A DNA stretch of 16,248 bases from Rhodospirillaceae bacterium (GTDB taxonomy: Bacteria; Pseudomonadota; Alphaproteobacteria; Rhodospirillales; Rhodospirillaceae). The notes beneath the pieces were generated by a model. The model searched no databases and was not told where the DNA came from. It was given only the letters and a program-made list of their open reading frames with translations. Both the position numbers and the translations under genes were made by a program. Shown in pieces: positions 7,341 to 14,788 of the stretch. The DNA lies in assembly GCA_016937315.1 (NCBI GenBank), contig JAFGWD010000007.1, positions 1 through 16,248 on the forward strand, given 5' to 3'. Numbering within the stretch: the first letter of the stretch is position 1; each line of letters starts with the position of its first letter.

Positions 7341-7368
7341 AAGATAGGGTTTGGTCGTGCGGGTGCAA
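7341..7368 (-). promoter_or_regulatory. Candidate sigma-70 promoter for the small Cys-rich gene
   Basis: On the minus strand TTGCAC (7368-7363) and TATCTT (7346-7341) are 16 bases apart, placing transcription start roughly 35 bases before ATG 7300. The -10 matches the consensus at four of six positions; the -35 is weaker. No equally good plus-strand promoter was seen for the divergent operon within 7301-7522. Confidence 0.3.
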
Positions 7369-7522
7369 TGAAGGGTCGGAAAGTCCAGGGCTTCGTCCGG
7401 GGTTTGTGCGTGGTGTATTCGTCCGTGCCGGAGAATGGTATTCTTAATCCTGAGTCGAGAGGGCTTGTGGCGCGGCCGAGGTCTTCGGGCTTTCTGTATC
7501 TGCCGGAACGATGGGGGGAGCC

Positions 7523-8557
7523 ATGTCCTATACAATGATCCTGACGTCGGTGGGCGTCGAAATGGCCACCGACATGATCATGCGCCTCCGCGAGAGTCCT
7601 GTGCATGATGTGCGGGTGATTGCCGTGGATCGTCGAGCCGACGTCAATGCGCGGCATTTTGCAGACGTTTTTGCCTGTGTCGATTCTTGGGACCCTGAAA
7701 CCTTTGCCCGCGCGGTGGTGCAGTTGGCGGATCGTCACCATGCGGATATGGTTTTGCCCTTGGTTGATGGCGATGTGCTGGCCTTGGCACCCCATCGTAA
7801 TTTGTTTTCTGATGTGGGGTGCTTGTTGGCCTGTAACCGCTGTGACTTGGTGGAAACCCTGTCCAACAAGTTGCAGGCTTATGAGTTGTTCACCCGTGTG
7901 GGGTTGCCGGTGCCGGATTGGCGTATGGCGGATAGTCGTGAACATTTGGTGTCGGCGGTGGAGCAGATGTTTGGGCTTTATGGCGAGGTCGTGGTGAAAC
8001 CGGCGACAGCTCAGTCCAGTCGTGGAGTGAGCGTGATTCGGAGCGCGATCCACGGAGCTCAGGAGTATCTGGGGAGCCGCGAAGTGCACATGGATTACGA
8101 TACCTTCATGATGCGCTTTGTTGATGTTTATGACGCGTTGTTTCCGGTTATCGTAATGAAACGCCTGAAAGAGCCAGTTTACGACGTTGATGTGCTGGCT
8201 TGGAATGGGGATGCACAGTGTGTCGTGCCGCGCCGCCGTCGCAACACGGCGTTGCCTAACGAAGGGCATGAATTGGTCGATTCAGCAATCCTGCGCGATT
8301 TGGGGACGGATGTGGCGCACAAATTGGGCTTGTCTTGGCTGGTTGATTGCGATGTGATGTTTGACGAGGTGGGGACCCCGTGTCTGTTGGAAGTCAATCC
8401 ACGCCCCAGTCTGTCGGCGGTGGTGTCGATGGCCGGTGGTGTGCCTTTGATGGACGACCTGATTTCTCTGGCGCGAGGGATGGAGGTCCCTGTGCGAGAT
8501 GAAGCGAAGGCTGCCCTTGTGGTTCCTTATCGGACGATGGCAACGGCACGAACCTGA
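7523..8557 (+). CDS. ATP-grasp domain protein (CarB/PylC-like), substrate unknown
   Basis: ATP-grasp enzymes join a carboxylate to an amine or thiol through an acyl-phosphate. The N-terminal ~110 residues form a pre-ATP-grasp Rossmann-like part (MILTSVG near the start). An ATP-binding lysine lies in VVKPATAQSSRGV (K159), and the metal site is LLEVNPRPS (E290, N292). The chosen start is the second ATG (7523), preceded by GGGGGGAG; the alternative ATG at 7511 adds four residues and has no ribosome site. Length is 344. It is the first gene of the plus-strand set and ends 28 bases before the rhodanese gene. No substrate motif is recognisable. Similar stand-alone proteins are often annotated only as ATP-grasp or carbamoyl-phosphate-synthase-like. 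Confidence 0.8.
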   Translation: MSYTMILTSVGVEMATDMIMRLRESPVHDVRVIAVDRRADVNARHFADVFACVDSWDPETFARAVVQLADRHHADMVLPLVDGDVLALAPHRNLFSDVGCLLACNRCDLVETLSNKLQAYELFTRVGLPVPDWRMADSREHLVSAVEQMFGLYGEVVVKPATAQSSRGVSVIRSAIHGAQEYLGSREVHMDYDTFMMRFVDVYDALFPVIVMKRLKEPVYDVDVLAWNGDAQCVVPRRRRNTALPNEGHELVDSAILRDLGTDVAHKLGLSWLVDCDVMFDEVGTPCLLEVNPRPSLSAVVSMAGGVPLMDDLISLARGMEVPVRDEAKAALVVPYRTMATART

Positions 8558-8585
8558 CCCGCGCATCCCAAGGAAAGGAAGAGGT

Positions 8586-9059
8586 ATGATCAGACGGTTT
8601 TTTCTGTCGGCGTGTTTGGCGCTGGCGGTGGGGGTTTGCAGTCCTGTTGCAGTGGCCCTGGCCGGAAGCACGGTGGTTGTGGAGTCTTTGAAACCACATC
8701 AAGCCTGGTCAAAGATGGAACGTAAGGAAGCGATTCTGATTGATGTTCGGACCCGGCCAGAGTGGCTGCAAACCGGAGTGCCTCAGAATGCACGCCAAGT
8801 GACCTTGTCCGATCCACGCGGCGCAGCCGGTTTTGTTGCGGGCGTGAAAAAGGCGGTGCGTGGCGATATGAAAACGCCGGTGATGCTGATTTGTCGGACC
8901 GGTAATCGTTCAGCACAGGCGGCGCTTTTGCTGGTCAATGCGGGGTTCAAGACAGTTTATAATGTGCCCGAAGGGGTGATCGGCAATGGCCGTGATACCG
9001 GGTGGGCATGGCGTGGTTTGCCGATGGTTGGTTGTGGCGTGTGCATGGCACAAAACTGA
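8586..9059 (+). CDS. Periplasmic rhodanese-like sulfurtransferase
   Basis: Residues 1-27 form a signal peptide: basic MIRR, then a hydrophobic run ending ALAG. The mature part is a single rhodanese domain with LIDVRTRPEW (51-60) and an active-site loop CRTGNRSA, in which C103 would carry the persulfide. Single-domain periplasmic rhodaneses move sulfane sulfur, or take part in cyanide, sulfide or metal handling; the partner is unknown. ATG 8586 is chosen because AAGGAAGAGG lies directly upstream and the signal peptide starts there; a longer frame from 8499 overlaps the ATP-grasp gene and is unlikely. Two further cysteines (C150, C153) sit at the C-terminus and might form a disulfide. Length is 157. 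Confidence 0.87.
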   Translation: MIRRFFLSACLALAVGVCSPVAVALAGSTVVVESLKPHQAWSKMERKEAILIDVRTRPEWLQTGVPQNARQVTLSDPRGAAGFVAGVKKAVRGDMKTPVMLICRTGNRSAQAALLLVNAGFKTVYNVPEGVIGNGRDTGWAWRGLPMVGCGVCMAQN

Positions 9060-9128
9060 CGCGCGGTTGACAGGCGGGCGGGTGTGGGCTATTCGCCGTC
9101 ACCGTCTGCCGCAACCATGGGACCAGAA

Positions 9129-10187
9129 ATGCGCGTCGATTCTTTTGATTTCGATCTGCCGCGTGCGTGCATTGCCGATCGTCCGGCGGTGCCGCGTGAT
9201 GCTGCGCGTCTGTTGCATGTGCGGCCTGATGGGTTGGGTGACTTGGGAGTGCGGGACCTGCTGACCCTGGTCGCCCCCGGCGACGTTGTGGTGGTCAACG
9301 ACAGCCGGGTGATTCCGGCGCGAGTGTTTGGGATGCGGTGCCGCGCTGGGGGCTCCCTTTTGCGTGTCGAATTGATGCTGCACAAGGCGTTGGGCGGTCC
9401 ACAATGGCGGGCGTTTGCGCGTCCTGGGAAACGTTTGAAGACGGGCGACGTGATTGACCTTGGCGATGGATTTCGTGCCGAAGTCGCGGAAAAGACTCTC
9501 GATGGCGATGTTGTGGTGACCTTCGACCGCGAGGGCGATGCCTTGGTTAAGGCCCTGGAAGCCCACGGTGAAATGCCGTTGCCTCCGTATATCCCACGTC
9601 CCGATGGTGCCGATGATCGGGATCGTGTGGATTATCAGACGGTTTATGCCCGTGCCGATGGCTCGGTTGCGGCCCCGACGGCTGGGTTGCACTTTACGTC
9701 AGACTTATTAGCGGCTCTGGAGGCACGGGGTGTTGCGCGTCTCTCCGTGACGTTGCATGTCGGAGCCGGTACCTTTTTGCCGGTGAAGGTGGAGGATACC
9801 AACTCCCACGTCATGCACAGCGAATGGGGTACGATTTCTGCCGATGTTGCCGATCGCATCAATGCGGCGCGTGCCGCCGGAGGGCGGGTGTTGGCGGTGG
9901 GAACCACGGCATCTCGGATACTGGAAAGTGCTGCTACGGAGGCAGGTGAGGTTCGCCCGTTTTCCGGTGAAACCGCGATTTTTATGACGCCGGGATACCG
10001 ATTTCGTGCCGTGGATCGCTTGATGACCAATTTTCATTTGCCGAAGTCCACTCTGTTTATGTTGGTCTCGGCGTTTTCTGGCCTAGACCGTATGAAGGCG
10101 GCCTATGCACACGCCATTGCGACGGGGTATCGTTTTTATTCTTATGGCGATGCCTGCCTTCTTGAACCGGCAGGAGATGACCGATGA
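9129..10187 (+). CDS. queA: S-adenosylmethionine:tRNA ribosyltransferase-isomerase
   Basis: QueA transfers and rearranges the ribosyl group of SAM onto the 7-aminomethyl-7-deazaguanine base of tRNA, giving epoxyqueuosine at wobble position 34. The start MRVDSFDFDLP matches the family N-terminus. Also visible are VVVNDSRVIPAR, QTVYARADGSVAAPTAGLHF, VTLHVGAGTFLPV and TNFHLPKSTLFMLVSAF, all hallmark blocks. ATG 9129 is chosen over 9084 and 9117 on family length (352 residues). The gene lies 69 bases after the rhodanese gene, and its stop overlaps the tgt start as ATGA (10184-10187), implying translational coupling. Cytoplasmic. No defect seen. Confidence 0.96.
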   Translation: MRVDSFDFDLPRACIADRPAVPRDAARLLHVRPDGLGDLGVRDLLTLVAPGDVVVVNDSRVIPARVFGMRCRAGGSLLRVELMLHKALGGPQWRAFARPGKRLKTGDVIDLGDGFRAEVAEKTLDGDVVVTFDREGDALVKALEAHGEMPLPPYIPRPDGADDRDRVDYQTVYARADGSVAAPTAGLHFTSDLLAALEARGVARLSVTLHVGAGTFLPVKVEDTNSHVMHSEWGTISADVADRINAARAAGGRVLAVGTTASRILESAATEAGEVRPFSGETAIFMTPGYRFRAVDRLMTNFHLPKSTLFMLVSAFSGLDRMKAAYAHAIATGYRFYSYGDACLLEPAGDDR

Positions 10188-11314
10188 GTGCCTTTGGATA
10201 CAAGGTCCTGGCCACTGATGGCGCGGCGCGGCGCGGACGCCTGACCACCGCTCATGGCGATGTGGAAACGCCAGCTTTCATGCCTGTTGGAACCGCAGCC
10301 ACGGTCAAGGCAATGATGCCGGATTCGGTGGCGGCCACCGGGGCACATATCCTTTTGGGCAACACCTATCATTTGATGCTGCGGCCCGGAGCCGAACGCA
10401 TCGCGGAGTTGGGTGGACTGCATCGGTTCATGGATTGGTCGGGGCCGATTCTGACGGATTCCGGCGGTTTCCAGGTCATGTCTTTGTCGAAGCTGCGTAA
10501 ACTCGATGAAACCGGGGTGACTTTCCGCTCTCACATCGATGGCTCGGCCCATCACCTGACGCCGGAACGGTCCATGGAAATCCAGAAACTTCTGGATGCC
10601 GATGTCACCATGGCCTTTGATGAATGCACACCGTTTCCAGCGGAACTGGATGTGGCGAAGGCCTCAATGCGTTTGTCCATGCGCTGGGCCGAACGTTCTA
10701 AGGTGGCGTTTGTGCCTCGCCCTGGATACGGTTTGTTTGGCATTGTGCAGGGCAGTGTGTTTCCTGACCTGCGTTTGGAGTCTGCGTCCGCGCTGACCAG
10801 CATTGGGTTCGATGGTTATGCCATTGGTGGTCTTGCGGTTGGCGAGGGCCAAGACGCGATGTTCGAGACTTTGGATGTCACGACTCCGGCCTTGCCGCAG
10901 ACTCATCCACGCTATTTGATGGGAGTCGGCAAGCCCCTGGATATCGTTGGCGCGGTGCAGCGCGGTGTCGATATGTTTGATTGTGTGATGCCGACTCGTT
11001 CAGGCCGAACGGCTCAGGCCTTTACCCATCGCGGCACCCTGAATTTACGCAATGCACGTCATGCCGATGATCCGCGCCCCTTGGATGCGGCCTGTGATTG
11101 TCCGGCTTGCACGCGGTTTTCCCGCGCCTATTTGCACCATTTGATCCGTTGCGAGGAAATTCTTGGTGCGATGTTGCTGACTTGGCACAACTTGCGTTTT
11201 TATCAAATGTTGATGGCGCGGTTGCGGGCGGCGATTGAAACCGGCACCTTGGATGAAACGGCGGCGGCCATTGCTGTGGAGTTGGCGATGGGGGACATTC
11301 CTCCACGCGGCTAA
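10184..11314 (+). CDS. tgt: Queuine/preQ1 tRNA-guanine transglycosylase
   Basis: Tgt swaps guanine 34 of GUN-anticodon tRNAs for preQ1, the step before QueA. The protein (376 residues) is complete. It has the acid/base aspartate in TDSGGFQVMS (D92), the nucleophile in DMFDCVMPTR (D266), the substrate loop GGLAVGEGQ (215-223), and the zinc site C304-x-C306-x2-C309 with H335. These spacings match the family. It starts inside the queA stop codon and is followed 29 bases later by queG, so three late queuosine genes are linked. The bacterial-type protein is expected to use preQ1. Confidence 0.97.
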   Translation: MSAFGYKVLATDGAARRGRLTTAHGDVETPAFMPVGTAATVKAMMPDSVAATGAHILLGNTYHLMLRPGAERIAELGGLHRFMDWSGPILTDSGGFQVMSLSKLRKLDETGVTFRSHIDGSAHHLTPERSMEIQKLLDADVTMAFDECTPFPAELDVAKASMRLSMRWAERSKVAFVPRPGYGLFGIVQGSVFPDLRLESASALTSIGFDGYAIGGLAVGEGQDAMFETLDVTTPALPQTHPRYLMGVGKPLDIVGAVQRGVDMFDCVMPTRSGRTAQAFTHRGTLNLRNARHADDPRPLDAACDCPACTRFSRAYLHHLIRCEEILGAMLLTWHNLRFYQMLMARLRAAIETGTLDETAAAIAVELAMGDIPPRG

Positions 11315-11343
11315 GAATACACCGTCTTTACCGGAAAGAGCCG

Positions 11344-12501
11344 ATGAGCGATGTGTCCCCCGATCAGATCAAGACGCTGATCCGCACGTGGGCGGCGGAA
11401 GCTGGATTCGATGCTTGCGGCTTTACGGGTGCCGAGGCGGTGGTCGGTGGCGCGGAGGCGTTGACCGCTTATCTGGAGGAAGGCCGCCACGGCACGATGA
11501 CGTGGATGGCGGATCGTGTGTCTGAGCGTGTGGCGTTAAAGGGCTTGTGGGCGGATGCACAAAGCGTTGTGGTTTGTGCTCTGAATTATGGGCCTTCGGG
11601 TGATCCTCTGGCGGTTTTGGCGCGTCGCGATTGTGGCGCGATCAGCGTGTATGCGCGTCATCGCGATTATCATGATGTTGTCAAATCCAAACTGAAGCAG
11701 GTGGCGCGGCGCATCCATGGTGAATTGGGGGCGCAGGTCAAGGTTTTCGTTGATACTGCGCCGGTGATGGAAAAACCACTGGCCGAACAGGCCGGTCTGG
11801 GTTGGATCGGTAAGCACACCAATGTGGTGTCGCGGGATTTTGGTGCTTGGTTGTTTCTGGGGGTGATTGCGACGGCGCTGCCGTTGCCTCCAGATGATCC
11901 GCATGCGGATCGGTGTGGGCGCTGCCGTCGGTGCCTTGATGTGTGTCCGACGCAAGCCTTCACGGGGGCACGTCAGATTGATGCCAGACGGTGTGTATCG
12001 TACCTGACCATCGAGCATAAGGGGCCTATTCCCCGTGCTCTGCGTCCGTTATTGGGGAATCGCATTTATGGGTGCGATGATTGCCTTGCCGTATGCCCGT
12101 GGAATCGCTTTGCTCGGGTCGCAAGAGAGGTGAAGTTGCAGGCCCGAGACGATCTATTGGCACCATCTCTGGCCGACCTTGTCGGGTTGGACGATGCGGC
12201 GTTTCGGGAGCGGTTTTCTGGGTCTCCGATCAAGCGTATCGGGCGGGCACGCTTTGTTCGCAATGTGCTAATTGCGCTGGGTAACGGCGGTGATTCCGCG
12301 CAGGCCGATGTGGTCCTGGAACGGCTGCTGGATGATCAGCCTTTGGTGCGTGGGGCTGCGGTTTGGGCATTGGCGCGGCTCGTGCCTTGGGATGTATTCT
12401 TCCGTCATGCGGCCCATATGCACGTTTATGAGAGTGATGCGTCGGTGCGTGCTGAATGGGATGCAAACGGTCCACCGGGAGGAGGCAGGGATGTCGGATG
12501 A
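11344..12501 (+). CDS. queG: Epoxyqueuosine reductase (cobalamin, two [4Fe-4S])
   Basis: QueG reduces epoxyqueuosine in tRNA to queuosine, the final step, using cobalamin and iron-sulfur clusters. Visible are the proton-donor region FVDTAPVMEK (D137), GLGWIGKHTN (151-160), the ferredoxin-like cluster C191-x2-C194-x2-C197-x3-C201, and the second cluster C217 plus C244-x2-C247-x3-C251. A HEAT-like helical C-terminus (LIALGNGGDSAQADVVLERL) follows. Length (385) is normal. A GAAAGAG ribosome site precedes ATG 11344. Its 3' end overlaps the next gene by 11 bases. The enzyme needs B12 from synthesis or uptake; no genes for that lie here. Confidence 0.96.
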   Translation: MSDVSPDQIKTLIRTWAAEAGFDACGFTGAEAVVGGAEALTAYLEEGRHGTMTWMADRVSERVALKGLWADAQSVVVCALNYGPSGDPLAVLARRDCGAISVYARHRDYHDVVKSKLKQVARRIHGELGAQVKVFVDTAPVMEKPLAEQAGLGWIGKHTNVVSRDFGAWLFLGVIATALPLPPDDPHADRCGRCRRCLDVCPTQAFTGARQIDARRCVSYLTIEHKGPIPRALRPLLGNRIYGCDDCLAVCPWNRFARVAREVKLQARDDLLAPSLADLVGLDDAAFRERFSGSPIKRIGRARFVRNVLIALGNGGDSAQADVVLERLLDDQPLVRGAAVWALARLVPWDVFFRHAAHMHVYESDASVRAEWDANGPPGGGRDVG

Positions 12502-13180
12502 CGAACCGAAAAGGGACCCAGAATCTCCCACTCTTTTGTCTCCGGCGGTGTTGGCGCACGAGTTGCGGTCTCCGTTGGGGGCGGTCAAGGGGTTTGCCGC
12601 GCTGATTGCGGAACAGGCCTATGGTGCCCTGGGGGACCCGCGATACCTTGATGCGGCGGCACAGATGTTACTGGCGTGTCGTCACATGGAAGGCTTGATT
12701 GATGGCCTTCTTGATGAAGCCCGCATGTGCCTGGGCTCGGACACTCTGGATGAGGAAAATGTGGATCTTTCGAATCTGGTGGCGACGGTGCAAACGTGGC
12801 TGCAGGATGAAATTGTCCAGGCCGGAGTGGTGGTGCGGGCCAGGGTCGAGATTCATCCGATTCAGGTTCGGGGCGATGTGCGCCGATTGCGGCAGGCGAT
12901 GCTGAATGTTCTGGGGAACGCCATTAAATTTACGCCGCGCGGTGGGCATATCGATATTGGCATTGGCGGCGATGCGGCGGGCGGAATCGCCATTGTGGTT
13001 CATAATGATGCCGCGTTACCGAGGGCAGCGGCATCGGGTGGTGGGTGTGGTCTGGGGCTGTATATTACGCGGTGTCAGATGCAGGCGCATGGCGGTGATG
13101 TGTCGATGCACCAGGATGACGAAAAGGGTATGCGGGTGATCCTGCACCTGCCGGCTTCGCGTCGGGTTACGCAACAATGA
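12491..13180 (+). CDS. Soluble histidine-kinase-like protein with a degenerate G1 box
   Basis: At 229 residues this is just a dimerisation/phospho-acceptor part and an ATPase-like part, with no membrane segment or sensor domain. The H-box is LAHELRSPLGAV (H23) and the N-box QAMLNVLGNAIKFTP (N143). The G2 box GGCGLGLYITR (184-194) is followed by HGGDV. The G1 box, normally DxGxG, is replaced by HNDAALP (171-177), so the adenine-contacting Asp and the glycines are gone; ATP binding may be weak or absent. ATG 12491 follows a GGAGG site and overlaps queG by 11 bases; the longer frame from 12272 lies within queG and is unlikely. No response regulator is nearby. It ends in an ATGA overlap with the next gene. 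Confidence 0.82.
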   Translation: MSDDEPKRDPESPTLLSPAVLAHELRSPLGAVKGFAALIAEQAYGALGDPRYLDAAAQMLLACRHMEGLIDGLLDEARMCLGSDTLDEENVDLSNLVATVQTWLQDEIVQAGVVVRARVEIHPIQVRGDVRRLRQAMLNVLGNAIKFTPRGGHIDIGIGGDAAGGIAIVVHNDAALPRAAASGGGCGLGLYITRCQMQAHGGDVSMHQDDEKGMRVILHLPASRRVTQQ

Positions 13181-13872
13181 AGCTGTTTTGCATGGCTTTG
13201 GTTTTCGGTCTGTGGGGTCTGTCCGTCTGTGCATCAGCGCAGGAGGTGGGGGATTTTATCCAGGATGATCCACGGGCTCCTGAAATGGTGATTTTGCCTC
13301 CGGTTGCGGGGCGTGTGGTGGCCATGGCGCGAACCGAAACCACGTTTGCTCAATGGGATGCGTGCGTGGATGCCGGAGCATGCTCGGTGATTACGGATGA
13401 TCATGGATGGGGGCGGGGTCGTCGCCCGGTAATCAATGTGTCGTGGCATGACGCCAAGATCTATACCCATTGGGTGTCGAAGCTGACAGGGCAGGTTTGT
13501 CGTTTGCCCAGCGGTGCCGAGTGGGATGTTGCCGCCGGTGCCGGAGGAAAGCAGGCCTATTGGTGGGGAGATTCCATGAAATCCGGCATGGCGCGTTGTC
13601 GTGGCTGCAATCCTGGCGTTTCTGATTATGGGACAATGCCGGTGGCGAGTTATCCCCCCAATCCCTTTGGTTTGTTTGATATGAACGGAAATTTGTGGGA
13701 GTGGGTGGAAGATTGCGCGGTAACAAAACCACCCGGACAATGCTCGGCGCGGCTGACCCGTGGGGGCGCGTGGTATTATTTTTCCAACCAGTCAAAGCAT
13801 GCCGCAAAGGCACCTCGACCACCTGCCGAACGCAGCTTCACTGTCGGGTTTCGCGTGGTCTGCGAACGTTGA
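13177..13872 (+). CDS. Secreted FGE-sulfatase (SUMF1-fold) domain protein lacking the active-site cysteines
   Basis: Residues 1-21 form a signal peptide with a likely cut after ASA. The rest has the formylglycine-generating-enzyme fold motifs: VINVSWHDAKIYTHW (85-99), RLPSGAEWDVAA (109-120), GLFDMNGNLWEWVED (165-179), RGGAW (195-199) and GFRVV (224-228). True FGEs carry two cysteines in the block after RGGSW that bind copper and do the oxidation. Here that block is RGGAWYYFSNQSKHAA with no Cys, so sulfatase activation is unlikely; a structural, ligand-binding or other role is more plausible. Other cysteines (63, 69, 108, 141, 144, 180, 189) may form disulfides in the periplasm. The ATGA overlap with the kinase-like gene suggests the two products act together. 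Confidence 0.85.
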   Translation: MKLFCMALVFGLWGLSVCASAQEVGDFIQDDPRAPEMVILPPVAGRVVAMARTETTFAQWDACVDAGACSVITDDHGWGRGRRPVINVSWHDAKIYTHWVSKLTGQVCRLPSGAEWDVAAGAGGKQAYWWGDSMKSGMARCRGCNPGVSDYGTMPVASYPPNPFGLFDMNGNLWEWVEDCAVTKPPGQCSARLTRGGAWYYFSNQSKHAAKAPRPPAERSFTVGFRVVCER

Positions 13873-13910
13873 GAGTGTGGCGTCTGGCGGGCAGTCGGGA
13901 CAATGGCGGC

Positions 13911-14294
13911 TTATTCGGCTGCTATTGCTGCGGACGCGAGGGCTCGGGCCATTTGGCTCAAAGCGTCCTGGTGCTTTTCATTGGAAATCGCGGCAAAATT
14001 GCGGGCAAGTTCCAGGCACATACGCTGCCGTTCGTTAAGCTCTGGTACGCGCTCTTCTTCGAGACCCTCAAAGAAGAAGCTGACGGGAATGCCGAGAACC
14101 TGGGAGATTTCGTAAAGCCGACCCGCCGAGATGCGGTTGATGCCGCGTTCGTATTTGTGGGCCTGCTGGTATGTGACACCGATCATGTTGGCCATCTGCT
14201 GCTGGCTCAGGCCCAGCATGATGCGCCGTTCGCGGATGCGTGTCCCGACGTGTTTGTCGGTGGCGTTGGCGCGATTGACGGGGTTTTCGCTCAT
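13911..14294 (-). CDS. XRE-family helix-turn-helix transcriptional regulator
   Basis: A single HTH_3 domain spans residues ~16-75 (HVGTRIRERRIMLGLSQQQM, then QAHKYERGINRISAGRL, then VSFFFEGL). The HVGxRIRxRRxMLGxSQ opening is common in alphaproteobacterial regulators. The helical C-terminal ~45 residues probably dimerise. ATG 14294 gives 127 residues. AAGGA at 14311-14307 is 12 bases upstream of it; the ATGs at 14306 and 14303 are too close to that site, and the 14357 frame start has less support. It converges with the FGE gene, leaving 38 bases with no terminator. A dyad upstream could be its own operator. Target genes are unknown; phaB is a neighbour but no link is shown. Confidence 0.88.
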   Translation of the reverse strand: MSENPVNRANATDKHVGTRIRERRIMLGLSQQQMANMIGVTYQQAHKYERGINRISAGRLYEISQVLGIPVSFFFEGLEEERVPELNERQRMCLELARNFAAISNEKHQDALSQMARALASAAIAAE

Positions 14295-14363
14295 TGGATT
14301 CATCATTCCTTGAAAAACAGAGTGGCCTGTAGTTCCCCCCGGCCCACATGCCCCCATATGCCG

Positions 14364-14393
14364 TGACGACCTGTTTATTTCTTGCCGTCGTCA
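14364..14393. promoter_or_regulatory. Inverted repeat, possible autoregulatory operator of the XRE gene
   Basis: The perfect 7-bp arms TGACGAC (14364-14370) and GTCGTCA (14387-14393) are separated by 16 bases. The dyad would lie just inside the transcript start if the candidate promoter at 14404-14432 is used, a typical place for repressor binding. Confidence 0.3.
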
Positions 14394-14403
14394 TTCCGGG
14401 GTA

Positions 14404-14432
14404 TGCATATTCAAAACCCAGATAGGGTGCAA
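14404..14432 (-). promoter_or_regulatory. Candidate sigma-70 promoter for the XRE gene
   Basis: On the minus strand TTGCAC (14432-14427) and TATGCA (14409-14404) are 17 bases apart. Each matches the consensus at three of six positions, so this is weak evidence. It would give a leader of about 100 bases containing the dyad. Confidence 0.25.
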
Positions 14433-14521
14433 GTGTAATCAGCAGGCGTTTCATATTCATGCCCCTGAACGCTGGGTTGGGGGTGTTTTTTCTCTCTGGT
14501 GTAGGGAAATAAGGCAATGTC

Positions 14522-14550
14522 TTGTCGTGGAAATAGACCGCTTTTATGGT
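14522..14550 (+). promoter_or_regulatory. Candidate sigma-70 promoter for phaB
   Basis: TTGTCG (14522-14527) and TATGGT (14545-14550) are separated by exactly 17 bases; each matches four of six consensus positions. It would leave a long leader of about 230 bases before phaB that contains the second T-rich repeat. Confidence 0.3.
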
Positions 14551-14788
14551 CAGCCCCATCGGGATTGCCGACTCGCACGCGTATCTCGGGGGGTGTTTTT
14601 CTTCTCTTGGGTGGGGTGGCGTGCGAAGGCCCCAATCTCGTGAAAACCCTGAGGTGAGTCGTGATCGGGGCTGGAACCGGATGCTTTGATCGCATAGGCT
14701 GGACTATGACATATCAGGATGCGTTCCGGTCCTTGGTTCTGGACGTCTGCGTGCATGGTTTTGTATTTTTTGAGGAAGGGCACAGGTG

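Larger units (their letters stand above)
14295..14788. other. 494-base gene-free stretch between the divergent XRE and phaB genes
   Basis: No convincing gene was found in it. It holds the XRE ribosome site, a dyad (14364-14393), candidate promoters on both strands, an imperfect direct repeat around a T-rich core (near 14478 and 14587), and the phaB ribosome site AGGAAGGG (14773-14780). Several minus-strand frames cross it, but they lack family-like sequence or good starts. A small RNA in the long phaB leader cannot be excluded. Confidence 0.5.

Noticed and set aside
13695..14366. 223-codon plus-strand frame from inside the FGE gene through the XRE gene
   Set aside because: It overlaps two well-supported genes in other frames and has no credible start or domain.
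14068..14559. 163-codon minus-strand frame overlapping the XRE gene
   Set aside because: Its 3' half is the XRE gene in another frame; the internal start MNMKRLLITLAPYLGFEYAY looks only vaguely signal-like and has no family resemblance.
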